DNA from: an uncultured Butyricicoccus sp.
GTDB taxonomy: Bacteria > Bacillota > Clostridia > Oscillospirales > Butyricicoccaceae
DNA length: 37,770 nt
Assembly (NCBI GenBank): GCA_900547195.1
Contig: URFQ01000016.1
Coordinates: 1-37,770 of the forward strand
Direction of reading: 5' to 3'
A program made the position numbers and the translations under genes. Under the pieces are notes generated by a model, which saw nothing but the letters and a program-made list of their open reading frames with translations, made no database searches and was not told the origin of the DNA. Each line of letters begins with the position of its first letter. Position 1 is the first letter of the stretch. This document shows positions 8,480 to 16,653 of this stretch, one piece after another.

Positions 8480-9265
8480 ATGGCAAATCCAATGGATCGC
8501 TTCAGCATGGATTGGTTCCGCCTGGACGGCAAGGTAGCAATGGTTACCGGCGCAAACCAGGGGCTGGGCATGGCATATGCCGTCGCCTTCGCGAAGGCGG
8601 GCGCGGATCTGTTTATCCCTCATTTTACCGAAGATGTTTCCGAAATCAAGGCGCTCATTGAAAAGGAAGGGCGCCGGGTCCATTTCCTGCGCGGCGACCT
8701 GACGCAGCGCGATTATCAGAAAGCTTGTGTGGAAGAGTGCATGAAGCAGTACGGACGCATTGATATTCTGGTCAACAACGCCGGCGCAAGTGCTTTTGCC
8801 GATTTTGACGATTATCCGGATCGTTTCTGGAATATGTGCATTGATCTGGACTTTAACGCGGTATACTTCCTGTCCAAGGAAGTAGCCCGCATCATGAAAA
8901 AGCAGGGCGGCGGCAAAATCATCAACATCGGTTCCGCGCTCAGCTATACATCGGACGGCAAATGCCCGCCGTACACCGCCGCAAAGCACGGCGTGATCGG
9001 CATCACCCGCAATTTCTCGAACGAGCTGGGCCGCTATAACATTCAGACCAACGCAATCTGTCCGGGATTTCTTGCGACTGAGGTAAATGCTGAACTGCGT
9101 AAGGATCCGGCGTTCTACAACAAGATTACAAGCCGCATTGCTGCCGGCCGCTGGGGCGAGTTGGACGATCTGATGGGAACAATGGTATTCCTCGCATCCC
9201 GTGCATCGGATTATCTCAATGGAGTCGATATTAATGTCGATGGTGGATTCTTCACTGTCCTGTAA
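8480..9265 (+). CDS. Short-chain dehydrogenase/reductase (gluconate 5-dehydrogenase / KduD-like)
   Basis: A 261-residue classical SDR. It has the cofactor motif TGANQGLG near residue 25, the NNAG motif, and the catalytic Ser with Y-x3-K (YTAAKHG). The C-terminal GVDINVDGGFF is typical of the gluconate 5-dehydrogenase / 2-dehydro-3-deoxygluconate dehydrogenase subgroup. It probably interconverts a hydroxyl and a keto group on a sugar or sugar acid. The start at 8480 follows AGAAGG by 9 bases; the longer frame from 8444 adds a non-conserved peptide. A GC-rich imperfect hairpin lies just upstream, at about 8420-8455. The second zinc dehydrogenase follows after 175 bases. Confidence 0.85.
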   Translation: MANPMDRFSMDWFRLDGKVAMVTGANQGLGMAYAVAFAKAGADLFIPHFTEDVSEIKALIEKEGRRVHFLRGDLTQRDYQKACVEECMKQYGRIDILVNNAGASAFADFDDYPDRFWNMCIDLDFNAVYFLSKEVARIMKKQGGGKIINIGSALSYTSDGKCPPYTAAKHGVIGITRNFSNELGRYNIQTNAICPGFLATEVNAELRKDPAFYNKITSRIAAGRWGELDDLMGTMVFLASRASDYLNGVDINVDGGFFTVL

Positions 9266-9330
9266 TGAATTGTCCTCTCTGTTACTCCATAACATATTGT
9301 TCTCCATGGCCCGCTGATTGTTTGGGCAAC

Positions 9331-9376
9331 GGCGGCCTCGCGGCATTGCCGAGTGAGCCGCCGCTCCGCCTTTTCA
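9331..9376 (+). terminator. Intergenic stem-loop between SDR and ADH (possible attenuator)
   Basis: GGCGGC (9331-9336) pairs with GCCGCC (9357-9362) and CTCG (9337-9340) with CGAG (9350-9353), with a TGA bulge. Only a short T run (CCTTTT) follows, so it may be a partial terminator or an mRNA processing/stability hairpin rather than a strong stop. Confidence 0.4.
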
Positions 9377-9440
9377 AAGGTTGGGATCGGGCAATCATAT
9401 TGCCGGCCACAGAGAGAAAATCCTTTGAAGGAGAAAGACT

Positions 9441-10547
9441 ATGAAAATTAAAGCTGCTGTGACCCGTGCCCCGGGCGCGCCGTTTACCATGGAAGAAATT
9501 GAGCTTGCTGCTCCGAAAGGGCATGAAATCCTCGTAAAAATTACCGCATGCGGCGTCTGCCATACGGATGATGCAGCCCGCCACCAGGTCATTCCGGTTC
9601 CTCTGCCGGCGGTTCTCGGCCATGAAGGCTGCGGCATCGTTGAAGCGGTAGGCCCGGACGTTACCGAATTCGTTCCGGGCGACAAGGTTGGCATGTCCTT
9701 CGGCTACTGCGGCGCCTGCCACAACTGCATGACGGCGCATCAGCATGCCTGCGAGAACTTCAACGCCATTAACTTTGGCGGTGTACAGGCTGACGGCACG
9801 ACTCGTCTGTCTGATGCGGACGGGAATCCGCTCGCGACCTTTTTCGGCCAGTCGTCCTTTGCAACTTACGCGGTTGTCAATGAGGCAAGCGCTGTGAAGG
9901 TGGAGCATGACGACATTGATCTCGCACTGATCGGCCCGATGGGCTGTGGCATTCAGACCGGCGCAGGCGCGGTGCTCAACCGTCTCCGTCCGGAATTCGG
10001 TTCGTCAATCGCTGTGTTCGGCTGTGGCACGGTCGGCATGAGTGCGATTATGGCGGCAAAGATTGCGGGCTGCAAGAACATCATTGCTGTCGGCGGCAAC
10101 CCGAAAAGCCTGGAGCTGGCAAAGGAACTGGGCGCGACCCATACAATCAACCGGAAGGAAGAGAGCGATATTGTCGGCAAAATCAAAAACGAAATTGTTC
10201 CGGGCGGTGTAAACTATGCAATCGACACCTCAGGCGTACCGGATTTCGTCAAGAAGGCGCTGGCATCCTGCCGCTTTATGGGCGCCGCTGTTGTTCTGGG
10301 AGCGACCGGTGACGTAACCTTTAACATTCAGGCCGAGCTGATGGGCGATGCAAAGAGCCTGATCGGTATCGTGGAAGGCGACGCGATTCCGAAGCTGTTC
10401 ATTCCGGAACTGCTTGATTATTACAAGAAGGGCATGTTCCCGTTTGATAAGCTGATTCAGTTCTATCCGTTTGAGCAGATCAACGAGGCGTTTGAGGAGT
10501 CGGGCTCCGGCAAGTGCATCAAGGCTGTGCTGAGAATGGATCGGTAG
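9441..10547 (+). CDS. Zinc-dependent alcohol dehydrogenase (aryl/class III alcohol dehydrogenase type)
   Basis: A 368-residue medium-chain dehydrogenase close to the XylB / class III group. It has the catalytic-zinc motif CGVCHTD, GHEGCG, the structural-zinc loop C-x2-C-x2-C-x7-C (CGACHNC...C), and a cysteine third ligand in GPMGCGIQTGAG. The Rossmann motif is GCGTVG. The acidic residue normally at the end of strand 2 (IAVD) is replaced by glycine (IAVGGNP), which may relax NAD preference. It probably interconverts an aldehyde and a primary alcohol. AAGGAG lies 7 bases before the ATG. As the last gene of the island it could recycle NADH by reducing an aldehyde product of the transketolase step (inference). 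Confidence 0.88.
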   Translation: MKIKAAVTRAPGAPFTMEEIELAAPKGHEILVKITACGVCHTDDAARHQVIPVPLPAVLGHEGCGIVEAVGPDVTEFVPGDKVGMSFGYCGACHNCMTAHQHACENFNAINFGGVQADGTTRLSDADGNPLATFFGQSSFATYAVVNEASAVKVEHDDIDLALIGPMGCGIQTGAGAVLNRLRPEFGSSIAVFGCGTVGMSAIMAAKIAGCKNIIAVGGNPKSLELAKELGATHTINRKEESDIVGKIKNEIVPGGVNYAIDTSGVPDFVKKALASCRFMGAAVVLGATGDVTFNIQAELMGDAKSLIGIVEGDAIPKLFIPELLDYYKKGMFPFDKLIQFYPFEQINEAFEESGSGKCIKAVLRMDR

Positions 10548-10666
10548 GCGATAAAACCGCGCGCAGGGCGGAAAGCCGGCCTTTGGCATGGCGGCGCAGC
10601 CGGCCCGGTAACTCCCCGGTTTTTATAAATAATTTGAAAATCGTTTGACAAAAATCAGAAAAAGGC

Positions 10667-10694
10667 TTGCAATTTTTGAAAACAGCGCTATAAT
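10667..10694 (+). promoter_or_regulatory. Promoter of the riboflavin operon
   Basis: A perfect TATAAT (10689-10694) is preceded, after 16 bases, by TTGCAA (10667-10672). It lies about 25 bases before the FMN aptamer. A TTGACA further upstream (10645-10650) is too far to pair with this -10. Confidence 0.7.
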
Positions 10695-10718
10695 AAAACC
10701 GTAAACCAAATACCGAAG

Positions 10719-10829
10719 CATCTTCAGGGCAGGGTGAAATTCCCGATCGGCGGTAAAGTCCGCGAGCGCTTTTGCGCAGGATCCGGTGCGACTCCGGAAC
10801 CGACAGTATAGTCTGGATGGAAGAAGATG
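10719..10829 (+). promoter_or_regulatory. FMN riboswitch (RFN element) aptamer
   Basis: The RFN consensus segments are in order: TCAGGGCAGGGTGAAATTCC, the CGGCGGTAAAG core, AGTCCGCGAGCG, GATCCGGTG, GACTCCGGAACCGACAGT and ATAGTCTGGATGG. The closing P1 helix is CATCTTC (10719-10725) with GAAGATG (10823-10829). It lies in the leader of ribD. Binding of FMN should favour the terminator at 10894-10933 and shut the operon off. Confidence 0.97.
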
Positions 10830-10893
10830 ATGCATGCCTTCTGCTGTGGAACTGCTGTTGATCCATGGCATCCTTTTCGACGTGTATTTTCCG

Positions 10894-10933
10894 TGCCCTG
10901 TAAGAACTTTTGTTTTTACAGGGCATTTTTATT
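10894..10933 (+). terminator. Riboswitch-controlled terminator before ribD
   Basis: A perfect 10-bp stem (TGCCCTGTAA at 10894-10903, TTACAGGGCA at 10916-10925) is followed by TTTTTATTT. It sits between the FMN aptamer and ribD, so it is the expression platform of a transcription-terminating riboswitch. Confidence 0.92.
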
Positions 10934-10978
10934 TCCCTCGATGCTTCCGGCAAATCCAGAAGAAAGGAAGTGTCTGAA

Positions 10979-12064
10979 ATGGAAGAGCAGTATATGCGCC
11001 GCGCGATCGAACTGGCGCGTCGCGGCGCAGGCTGGACCAGCCCGAACCCGCTGGTCGGGGCTGTGATTGTCAAGGACGGCAAGGTGATCGGCGAAGGATG
11101 GCACGAGCGCTGTGGCGGCCTGCACGCCGAGCGCAATGCGCTGAAAAACTGCGCCGGCGACCCGGCGGGCGGCACAATCTATGTCACGCTAGAGCCGTGC
11201 TGCCACCATGGGCGTACGCCGCCCTGTACCGAAGCAATCCTCGCGGCAGGGCTGTCCCGCGTGGTATACGGCTCCTTTGACCCAAACCCCAAGGTTTGCG
11301 GCCAGGGCGCCGCGCAGCTCCGGAAAGCGGGCATTGCGGTCGAAGCCGGGTTCCTCCGGGAGGAATGCGACGCCCTGAATCCGGTCTTTTTCCATTATAT
11401 CACACACAAAACCCCGTACGTCGCGCTCAAATACGCCATGACCGCGGACGGAAAAATTGCCACCCGCACCGGCGCCTCCAAATGGATCACCGGCGACAAA
11501 GCGCGCGGGCAGGTGCAGGCGCTGCGGCATCAGTACCGCGGCATTCTCGTGGGCGTGGGAACCGTGCTTGCGGATGACCCGCTGCTGAACTGCCGGATGG
11601 AGGGCGGCCGCAATCCGGTGCGCATTGTCTGTGACAGCCATCTGCGTATCCCGCTGGACAGCCAGCTCTGCCGCACGGCGCGCGAGATTCCGCTCATCAT
11701 CGCTGCGGCGTCCGATGACGCGGAAAAGCGTGCCGCGCTCGAGGCCTGCGGCGCGGAGGTCTGGATGCTGCCGGATAAGGCCGGAAGAGTGGATTTGTGC
11801 GCCCTGATGCGGCGGCTGGGGGCGCGGGAAATCGACAGTGTGCTGGCCGAGGGCGGCGGGACCCTACACGAAGCGCTGCTGCGTGCAGGACTGTACCATC
11901 GGGTGTATGCGTTTATTGCACCCAAGCTGTTCGGCGGACGGGACGCCAAAACCCCGGTCGAGGGCGAGGGAGTTGCGACGCCGGCGGAAGCCTACCGGCT
12001 CCGTCTGGCCAATGTGCAGCCCTGCGGGCAAGATCTGCTGCTGGCTTATGAGCGGGAGGGCTGA
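10979..12064 (+). CDS. ribD: Bifunctional riboflavin biosynthesis deaminase/reductase RibD
   Basis: A 361-residue two-domain enzyme. Residues ~1-145 are the diaminohydroxyphosphoribosylaminopyrimidine deaminase, with the zinc motifs HAERNAL and PCCHHGRTPPC. Residues ~147-361 are the 5-amino-6-(5-phosphoribosylamino)uracil reductase (ALKYAMTADGKIA, TGASKWITG, VLAEGGGTL). It carries out the second and third steps from GTP to riboflavin. The start at 10979 follows AAAGGAAG; the frame is open further upstream, but that part lies in the terminator. The stop codon is 1 base before ribE. Confidence 0.96.
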   Translation: MEEQYMRRAIELARRGAGWTSPNPLVGAVIVKDGKVIGEGWHERCGGLHAERNALKNCAGDPAGGTIYVTLEPCCHHGRTPPCTEAILAAGLSRVVYGSFDPNPKVCGQGAAQLRKAGIAVEAGFLREECDALNPVFFHYITHKTPYVALKYAMTADGKIATRTGASKWITGDKARGQVQALRHQYRGILVGVGTVLADDPLLNCRMEGGRNPVRIVCDSHLRIPLDSQLCRTAREIPLIIAAASDDAEKRAALEACGAEVWMLPDKAGRVDLCALMRRLGAREIDSVLAEGGGTLHEALLRAGLYHRVYAFIAPKLFGGRDAKTPVEGEGVATPAEAYRLRLANVQPCGQDLLLAYEREG

Positions 12065-12065
12065 G

Positions 12066-12710
12066 ATGTTTACAGGAATTATAGAAGAGATTGGCGTCGT
12101 GCGCCGGGTCTCGACCGGCGCGGCATACGGCACAATTGAAATTGCCGCCGGGACAGTGCTGGAAGGCACCCGGCTCGGGGACAGCATTGCCGTCAACGGC
12201 GTGTGCCTGACCGTGACCGGCCTTTCCGGCGATGGCTTCACCGCGGATGTGATGGCGGAAACCATGCGCCGCTCGGCGCTCGGCCTGCTGAAAAGCGGCT
12301 CCCGCGTGAATTTGGAACGCGCCATGGCGGCGGACGGCCGCTTTGGCGGACATATCGTTTCCGGGCACATCGACGGCGTGGGGCAGATCCGCGAAAAACA
12401 GCGCGAAGGCAATGCGGTCTGGATCACCGTCGCAGCGTCCGCCGCAATCCTGCGCGGCATTGTCCCCAAAGGCTCGATCGCCATCGACGGCGTCAGCCTG
12501 ACCGTCGCCGCGGCGGACGGCGCCGGCTTTTCGGTGTCCATCATTCCGCACACGGGCGCGCAGACCATTTTGCTGGAGAAAAAACCGGGCGATCCGGTCA
12601 ACCTGGAAAACGACATCATCGGCAAATATGTGCAGCGTTTTCTGGAACCCGCGCCCGAGGACGAACCCGGCGGCATTACCATGGAATTCCTTGCAAAACA
12701 CGGATTTTAA
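12066..12710 (+). CDS. ribE: Riboflavin synthase, alpha chain
   Basis: A 214-residue protein beginning MFTGIIEEIG, the hallmark of riboflavin synthase. It is built of two similar lumazine-binding barrels: the first has NGVCLTV, the second IDGVSLTV. It dismutates two molecules of 6,7-dimethyl-8-ribityllumazine to riboflavin plus the pyrimidine precursor. The ATG is 1 base after the ribD stop, implying translational coupling. The length is normal for the family. Confidence 0.96.
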   Translation: MFTGIIEEIGVVRRVSTGAAYGTIEIAAGTVLEGTRLGDSIAVNGVCLTVTGLSGDGFTADVMAETMRRSALGLLKSGSRVNLERAMAADGRFGGHIVSGHIDGVGQIREKQREGNAVWITVAASAAILRGIVPKGSIAIDGVSLTVAAADGAGFSVSIIPHTGAQTILLEKKPGDPVNLENDIIGKYVQRFLEPAPEDEPGGITMEFLAKHGF

Positions 12711-12720
12711 GGAGAATATC

Positions 12721-13929
12721 ATGTCTTATCCATACAGCACCATTGAAGAAGCGCTCGAAGACCTGCGGGCCGGGCGCATCATCCTGACCATTGACGATCC
12801 CGACCGTGAAAACGAAGGCGATATGATCTGCGCCGCGCAGTTCGCGACCACGGAGAACGTCAACTTTATGGCGAAAAACGCCAAAGGCCTGATCTGCACG
12901 CCCATGAGCGAGGAAGTCGCGCTGCGGCTTGGCTTGGAGCAGATGGTCAAGGTGAACACCGACAACCATGGCACGGCCTTTACGGTGTCCGTCGACCACG
13001 TGGACACCACGACCGGTATTTCCGCCGAAGAGCGCGGCTATACCTGCCGTAAATGCGTGGATGTGCACACCAAGCCGGAAGACCTGCGCCGTCCCGGCCA
13101 TGTATTTCCACTGGTGGCGCGGCGCGGCGGCGTGCTTGCCCGCAACGGCCATACCGAAGCGACGGTTGACCTGTGCCGGCTGGCCGGGCTGGAGCCGTGC
13201 GGCCTGTGCTGCGAGATCATGCGCGACGACGGCACGATGATGCGTACCACCGAGCTGCTGGAAAAAGCGCGGGAGTGGGGCCTGAAGGTGATCACCATTC
13301 AGGATTTGCAGGACTATTGCCGCCGCCACGACAAGCATGTGGTGCGCGAAGCGTGCGCCAAAATGCCGACCCGTTTTGGGGAATTCCAGATTTATGGTTA
13401 CGTCAACGATCTGACCGGAGAACACCATGTCGCGCTCGTCAAAGGCGAGGTCGGGGACGGGAAGAACCTGCTCTGCCGGGTGCACTCCGAGTGCCTGACC
13501 GGCGACGTGTTCGGTTCGCGCCGCTGCGACTGCGGCCAGCAGCTCGCGGCCGCCATGCAGCAGATCGATAAGGAAGGCCGCGGCGTGCTGCTCTACATGC
13601 GGCAGGAAGGACGCGGAATTGGGCTGATCAACAAGCTGAAGGCGTATGAGCTTCAGGAAAAGGGCTTTGACACGGTCGAGGCCAACGTCAAACTGGGCTT
13701 TGCGCCCGACCTGCGCGAATACTGGATCGGCGCGCAGATCTTGCAGGATCTTGGCGCAAGGGAGCTGCGGCTGCTGACGAACAACCCGGAGAAGATTTAC
13801 GGCCTGGACGGCTTCGGCGTGGAAATCGTCGAACGTGTGCCGATCGAAATTGCGCCGCAGGCGGACGATGCATTCTATCTGCGCACCAAGAAGATCAAGA
13901 TGGGCCACCTGTTCAACCAGATGATGTAA
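12721..13929 (+). CDS. ribBA: Bifunctional DHBP synthase / GTP cyclohydrolase II RibBA
   Basis: A 402-residue fusion. Residues ~1-200 are 3,4-dihydroxy-2-butanone-4-phosphate synthase, with DDPDRENEGDM binding metal and substrate and GHTEATVDL in the active site. Residues ~205-402 are GTP cyclohydrolase II, with zinc cysteines in ECLTGDVFGSRRCDCG and the RQEGRGIGL motif. Together they supply both branches of riboflavin synthesis. AAGGAG lies 6 bases before the ATG and the gene starts 10 bases after ribE. Both active sites look intact. Confidence 0.97.
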   Translation: MSYPYSTIEEALEDLRAGRIILTIDDPDRENEGDMICAAQFATTENVNFMAKNAKGLICTPMSEEVALRLGLEQMVKVNTDNHGTAFTVSVDHVDTTTGISAEERGYTCRKCVDVHTKPEDLRRPGHVFPLVARRGGVLARNGHTEATVDLCRLAGLEPCGLCCEIMRDDGTMMRTTELLEKAREWGLKVITIQDLQDYCRRHDKHVVREACAKMPTRFGEFQIYGYVNDLTGEHHVALVKGEVGDGKNLLCRVHSECLTGDVFGSRRCDCGQQLAAAMQQIDKEGRGVLLYMRQEGRGIGLINKLKAYELQEKGFDTVEANVKLGFAPDLREYWIGAQILQDLGARELRLLTNNPEKIYGLDGFGVEIVERVPIEIAPQADDAFYLRTKKIKMGHLFNQMM

Positions 13930-13962
13930 TCCGTTTAAAATAGAAAGCAGAGGGAAAATACT

Positions 13963-14424
13963 ATGAAGATCATTGAAGGAAAACTGCTCGCAGAGGGCAT
14001 GAAAATCGGCATTGTCGCGGCGCGCTTTAACGAGTTTATCGTATCAAAGCTGCTCGCAGGCGCGGAGGACGCGCTGCTGCGCCACGGCGCAAACGGCGAC
14101 GACATCACCGCGGCCTGGGTGCCGGGGGCGTTTGAAATCCCGACCGCCGCGCAGAAAATGGCGCAGTCCGGCAAGTACGACGCAGTCATTTGCCTGGGCG
14201 CGGTCATCCGCGGCTCGACCAGCCATTACGATTATGTGTGCAACGAGGTCTCCAAGGGCGTGGCGCAGATCGCGCTCCAGACCGGCGTGCCGACCCTGTT
14301 TGGCGTGGTCACGACGGAGAATATCGAGCAGGCCATCGAACGCGCGGGCACCAAGGCGGGCAACAAGGGCTATGACGCAGCCATGGCCGCCATTGAAATG
14401 GTCAACCTGTCGAGGCAGTTGTAA
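13963..14424 (+). CDS. ribH: 6,7-dimethyl-8-ribityllumazine synthase
   Basis: A 153-residue lumazine synthase of normal length. It has the ARFNEFI segment near the N-terminus, WVPGAFEIP, and the catalytic region GAVIRGSTSHYDYV (His followed by Tyr where many homologues have Phe). It condenses the RibBA butanone product with the RibD pyrimidine product. It is the last gene of the rib operon and is followed at once by a strong terminator. Confidence 0.96.
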   Translation: MKIIEGKLLAEGMKIGIVAARFNEFIVSKLLAGAEDALLRHGANGDDITAAWVPGAFEIPTAAQKMAQSGKYDAVICLGAVIRGSTSHYDYVCNEVSKGVAQIALQTGVPTLFGVVTTENIEQAIERAGTKAGNKGYDAAMAAIEMVNLSRQL

Positions 14425-14467
14425 AAAGGAAAAAGCCTTTCCATATGGGAAGGCTTTTTCCTTTTTA
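14422..14467. terminator. Bidirectional terminator between ribH and the MGMT-like gene
   Basis: A 21-bp stem with one wobble pair (14422-14442 with 14447-14467) and an ATAT loop. A/T runs at both outer ends give a T run on each strand, so it can stop both the rib operon and the convergent minus-strand gene. Its left arm includes the ribH stop codon. Confidence 0.9.
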
Positions 14468-14511
14468 CACAACAACAAGCAGGTGCGGCCGGAAATAGCG
14501 TGCACGATTCT

Positions 14512-14817
14512 TTATGCGTCCCAGGCAAAGCGCGCCATATCCACACGCCCGTCCGGGAGGAACTCAACGCCGTCCGCTTCAAGCATCGCGCGCTGGATAT
14601 CGCTGCCGCCGAAGGCAAATGCGGGCGAGGTGCGGCCGTCTTTGGTGACCACGCGGTAGCAGGGCGTTTCTTCCGGATCGGGGTTGACATGCAGGGCATA
14701 ACCGACCACCCGCGCCCAACGCGGATTGCCCGCAAGCCGGGCCACCTGCCCATAGCTTGCCACAGTCCCGCGCGGAATGGCGCGCACGACTTCGTAAATG
14801 CGTTCAAAACTGTTCAT
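14512..14817 (-). CDS. MGMT/ATL-family DNA-binding protein (alkyltransferase-like)
   Basis: A 101-residue protein equal to the C-terminal DNA-binding domain of O6-alkylguanine-DNA alkyltransferase. It has the recognition segment GTVASYGQVARLAG and ARVVGYALHVNP. The active-site motif, normally PCHRV, reads PCYRVV: the acceptor Cys53 is kept but the His that activates it is Tyr. Alkyltransferase-like proteins usually lose the Cys (for example PWHRV). So this is either a variant small alkyltransferase or a lesion-sensing ATL-like protein. GGAGG lies about 7 bases before the ATG. It is a single gene with its own promoter. Confidence 0.85.
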   Translation of the reverse strand: MNSFERIYEVVRAIPRGTVASYGQVARLAGNPRWARVVGYALHVNPDPEETPCYRVVTKDGRTSPAFAFGGSDIQRAMLEADGVEFLPDGRVDMARFAWDA

Positions 14818-14837
14818 CTTGAGCCCTCCATGCTCCT

Positions 14838-14866
14838 AGTATATCCGGTTTCGCGGCAAAAAACAA
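14838..14866 (-). promoter_or_regulatory. Likely promoter of the MGMT-like gene
   Basis: On the minus strand TTGTTT (14861-14866) and TATACT (14838-14843) are 17 bases apart and end about 20 bases before the start codon. The -35 falls inside the htrA terminator's T run. Confidence 0.5.
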
Positions 14867-14893
14867 GGGGCGGCCCCGCCAGGAGCCGCCCCT
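14855..14893 (-). terminator. Terminator of htrA
   Basis: On the minus strand the 9-bp stem AGGGGCGGC/GCCGCCCCT (arms 14885-14893 and 14866-14874) is followed by a T-rich stretch. It lies about 45 bases beyond the htrA stop. Confidence 0.85.
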
Positions 14894-14939
14894 CAAAAAA
14901 GAGGAAAAAGAGAAAAAATGAAAAAGCATAGGTTGCGGA

Positions 14940-16562
14940 TTAATAACCGCCGAAGAAATACTGGAACGGATCGATATAGCCGCTGCGGTTGCCGCCATTG
15001 CCGTATCCATTCGAGCTGCTTTGCTGCTGGCGCTCCTGGGCGGGGTCGGTGCCTTCGAGATCATGCGCGTCGGTAAGGGTGATCTTAAGATTCTGTGACT
15101 TCTGTGCGGACGGACGGTAGATGGTCAGCGTCAGCGTGTCGCCGGCCTTCATATCCTCCTTAATTTTGTTGATCTCATTCATGGAAGTAATCGATTTGCC
15201 GTTTACCGCCGTAATCACGTCGCCAGCCTGAAGGCCTTCGGACGCAGCCTTGGCGCGGGAATCCACCGAGACGATCTGCACGCCTTCGGGCAGGTTATAG
15301 AACTGGCTCATCTGCTCGCTGACGTCACGGCCGGAAATCCCGATGGACGGCCGGCCGGAAATGTAACCGGTCTGAACTAGTTCGTCGATGATTTCCTTGG
15401 CCGAATTGATGGGGATCGCGAAGCCGAGGCCCTCATAGTAGCTGATGCCAAGCTTTGCCGACGTGATGCCGACCACCTGGCCATACTGGTTAATGAGCGC
15501 GCCGCCCGAGTTGCCGGGGTTGATGGTAACATTGGTTTGAATCAGGGTCATAACGCGGTCGTTGACCGTAATATCGCGGTTAATGGCAGAGATGATGCCG
15601 CTCGTCATGGAGTTTGCCAGCTCCACGCCGCCGGGCGAGCCGATCGCATACGCGGCCTCGCCGACCTGGAGCGCGTCCGAATCGCCAAATTCAGCGGGGG
15701 ACAGCGCCGTGGACGGCTCGACCTTAATGACGGCAAGGTCGGTCTGGGAGTCATAGCCCTTGACCGTGGCGTTTAACTGGGTGCCATCCGAGAACAGCAC
15801 CGCCACGCCGCTCATCGGCACGCTGGTGTCTTCATCAAGGATGACGTGCGCGTTGGTGATGATGTAGCCGTCCGACGACATCACGACCCCCGAACCCGAG
15901 GAAACCACCTGGCCGCTGCTGTCCGCAGTCTGGATGGCGACAATGGAATCGTTGAGCTTTTTATAAATATCTTCCCCGGCCAGGACGCCGTCCGCCGAAG
16001 AGGTTTCCCGATTGTCCGACGGGGTGCTTGAAATGTTCAGCACCGGCAGGTTTTCATCCTTTTGCGTCGAGGAGGCCGAGGGGCTGCCGCCGTCCAAATG
16101 GCCGATGCCGCCAAGGGCCATGCCGCCAAAGAACAGCGCTGCCGCGGCCGCGATGCCGCCAAGGACGATCAGGGGCTTTTTGGAGCGCGGCTTTTTGACA
16201 TGTTTGCCGCGCTTTTTGGACTCTTGCTCCTGCCACTCGCGGAAGGTCGCATAGCTTTGCGTGCCCGGCGCAAAAGGCGGCTGCACGCCATCCGGCGCGG
16301 GGGCTTCTTCCTGGAAAACACGCGGCTCGTCCGAGGCGCGCACCGGGGTTTGGTAGGGGGTCTGGGGCGGCTGCGCATCCGGCGTGGGCTGCACGGCGGG
16401 CGCCGCTTCGTCCGAGCCGTGCGCCGGCGTTTGTTCCGGCTGCGCCGGGAAGGGCGGCCGGGGAACCTGCGGGTTTTCCACAGGCTGTGCATAAGCCTGT
16501 GGTTCCACCGGCTCGCGGGGTTGCTGCCCGCCCGGCGTATTGTTTCTATTCTCGAAATCCAT
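14940..16562 (-). CDS. htrA: HtrA/DegP-like membrane-anchored serine protease
   Basis: A 540-residue protease. Residues 1-120 are a cytoplasmic Pro/Gln/Ala-rich tail. A basic stretch precedes one membrane helix at ~130-153. The trypsin-like domain (~195-390) has His239 (TNAHV), Asp275 (QTDLAVI) and Ser352 (NPGNSGGA). A PDZ domain spans ~405-505, and the C-terminus is Gly/Asn/Ser-rich. It degrades or refolds damaged exported proteins outside the membrane. The usual IQTDAAINPG reads IQTNVTINPG. AAAGGAG is 8 bases before the ATG. It follows a response regulator and sensor kinase on the same strand, as in CssRS/CiaRH-type systems, so it is probably their target. Confidence 0.93.
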   Translation of the reverse strand: MDFENRNNTPGGQQPREPVEPQAYAQPVENPQVPRPPFPAQPEQTPAHGSDEAAPAVQPTPDAQPPQTPYQTPVRASDEPRVFQEEAPAPDGVQPPFAPGTQSYATFREWQEQESKKRGKHVKKPRSKKPLIVLGGIAAAAALFFGGMALGGIGHLDGGSPSASSTQKDENLPVLNISSTPSDNRETSSADGVLAGEDIYKKLNDSIVAIQTADSSGQVVSSGSGVVMSSDGYIITNAHVILDEDTSVPMSGVAVLFSDGTQLNATVKGYDSQTDLAVIKVEPSTALSPAEFGDSDALQVGEAAYAIGSPGGVELANSMTSGIISAINRDITVNDRVMTLIQTNVTINPGNSGGALINQYGQVVGITSAKLGISYYEGLGFAIPINSAKEIIDELVQTGYISGRPSIGISGRDVSEQMSQFYNLPEGVQIVSVDSRAKAASEGLQAGDVITAVNGKSITSMNEINKIKEDMKAGDTLTLTIYRPSAQKSQNLKITLTDAHDLEGTDPAQERQQQSSSNGYGNGGNRSGYIDPFQYFFGGY

Positions 16563-16653
16563 GATGTGTGGCTCCTTTCAAAAGCGGGTCTGGAAATCGT
16601 AAATCCGTTTGTTTTCTGAACATGCTTTTATTGTAGAGGCTTCCTGTGCACGT

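Noticed and set aside
427..10547. Bile-acid-inducible (bai) operon, because of a BaiCD-like enzyme, an SDR and an MFS transporter
   Set aside because: There is no BaiB CoA ligase, BaiE dehydratase or BaiF transferase, and the split transketolase points to sugars.
3950..10547. Sulfoquinovose transketolase (sulfo-TK) pathway
   Set aside because: That pathway needs two isomerases and usually a sulfoquinovosidase. None is present, although a split transketolase is shared.
10645..10650. TTGACA as -35 of the rib operon
   Set aside because: It lies 38 bases before the TATAAT, far beyond usable spacing.
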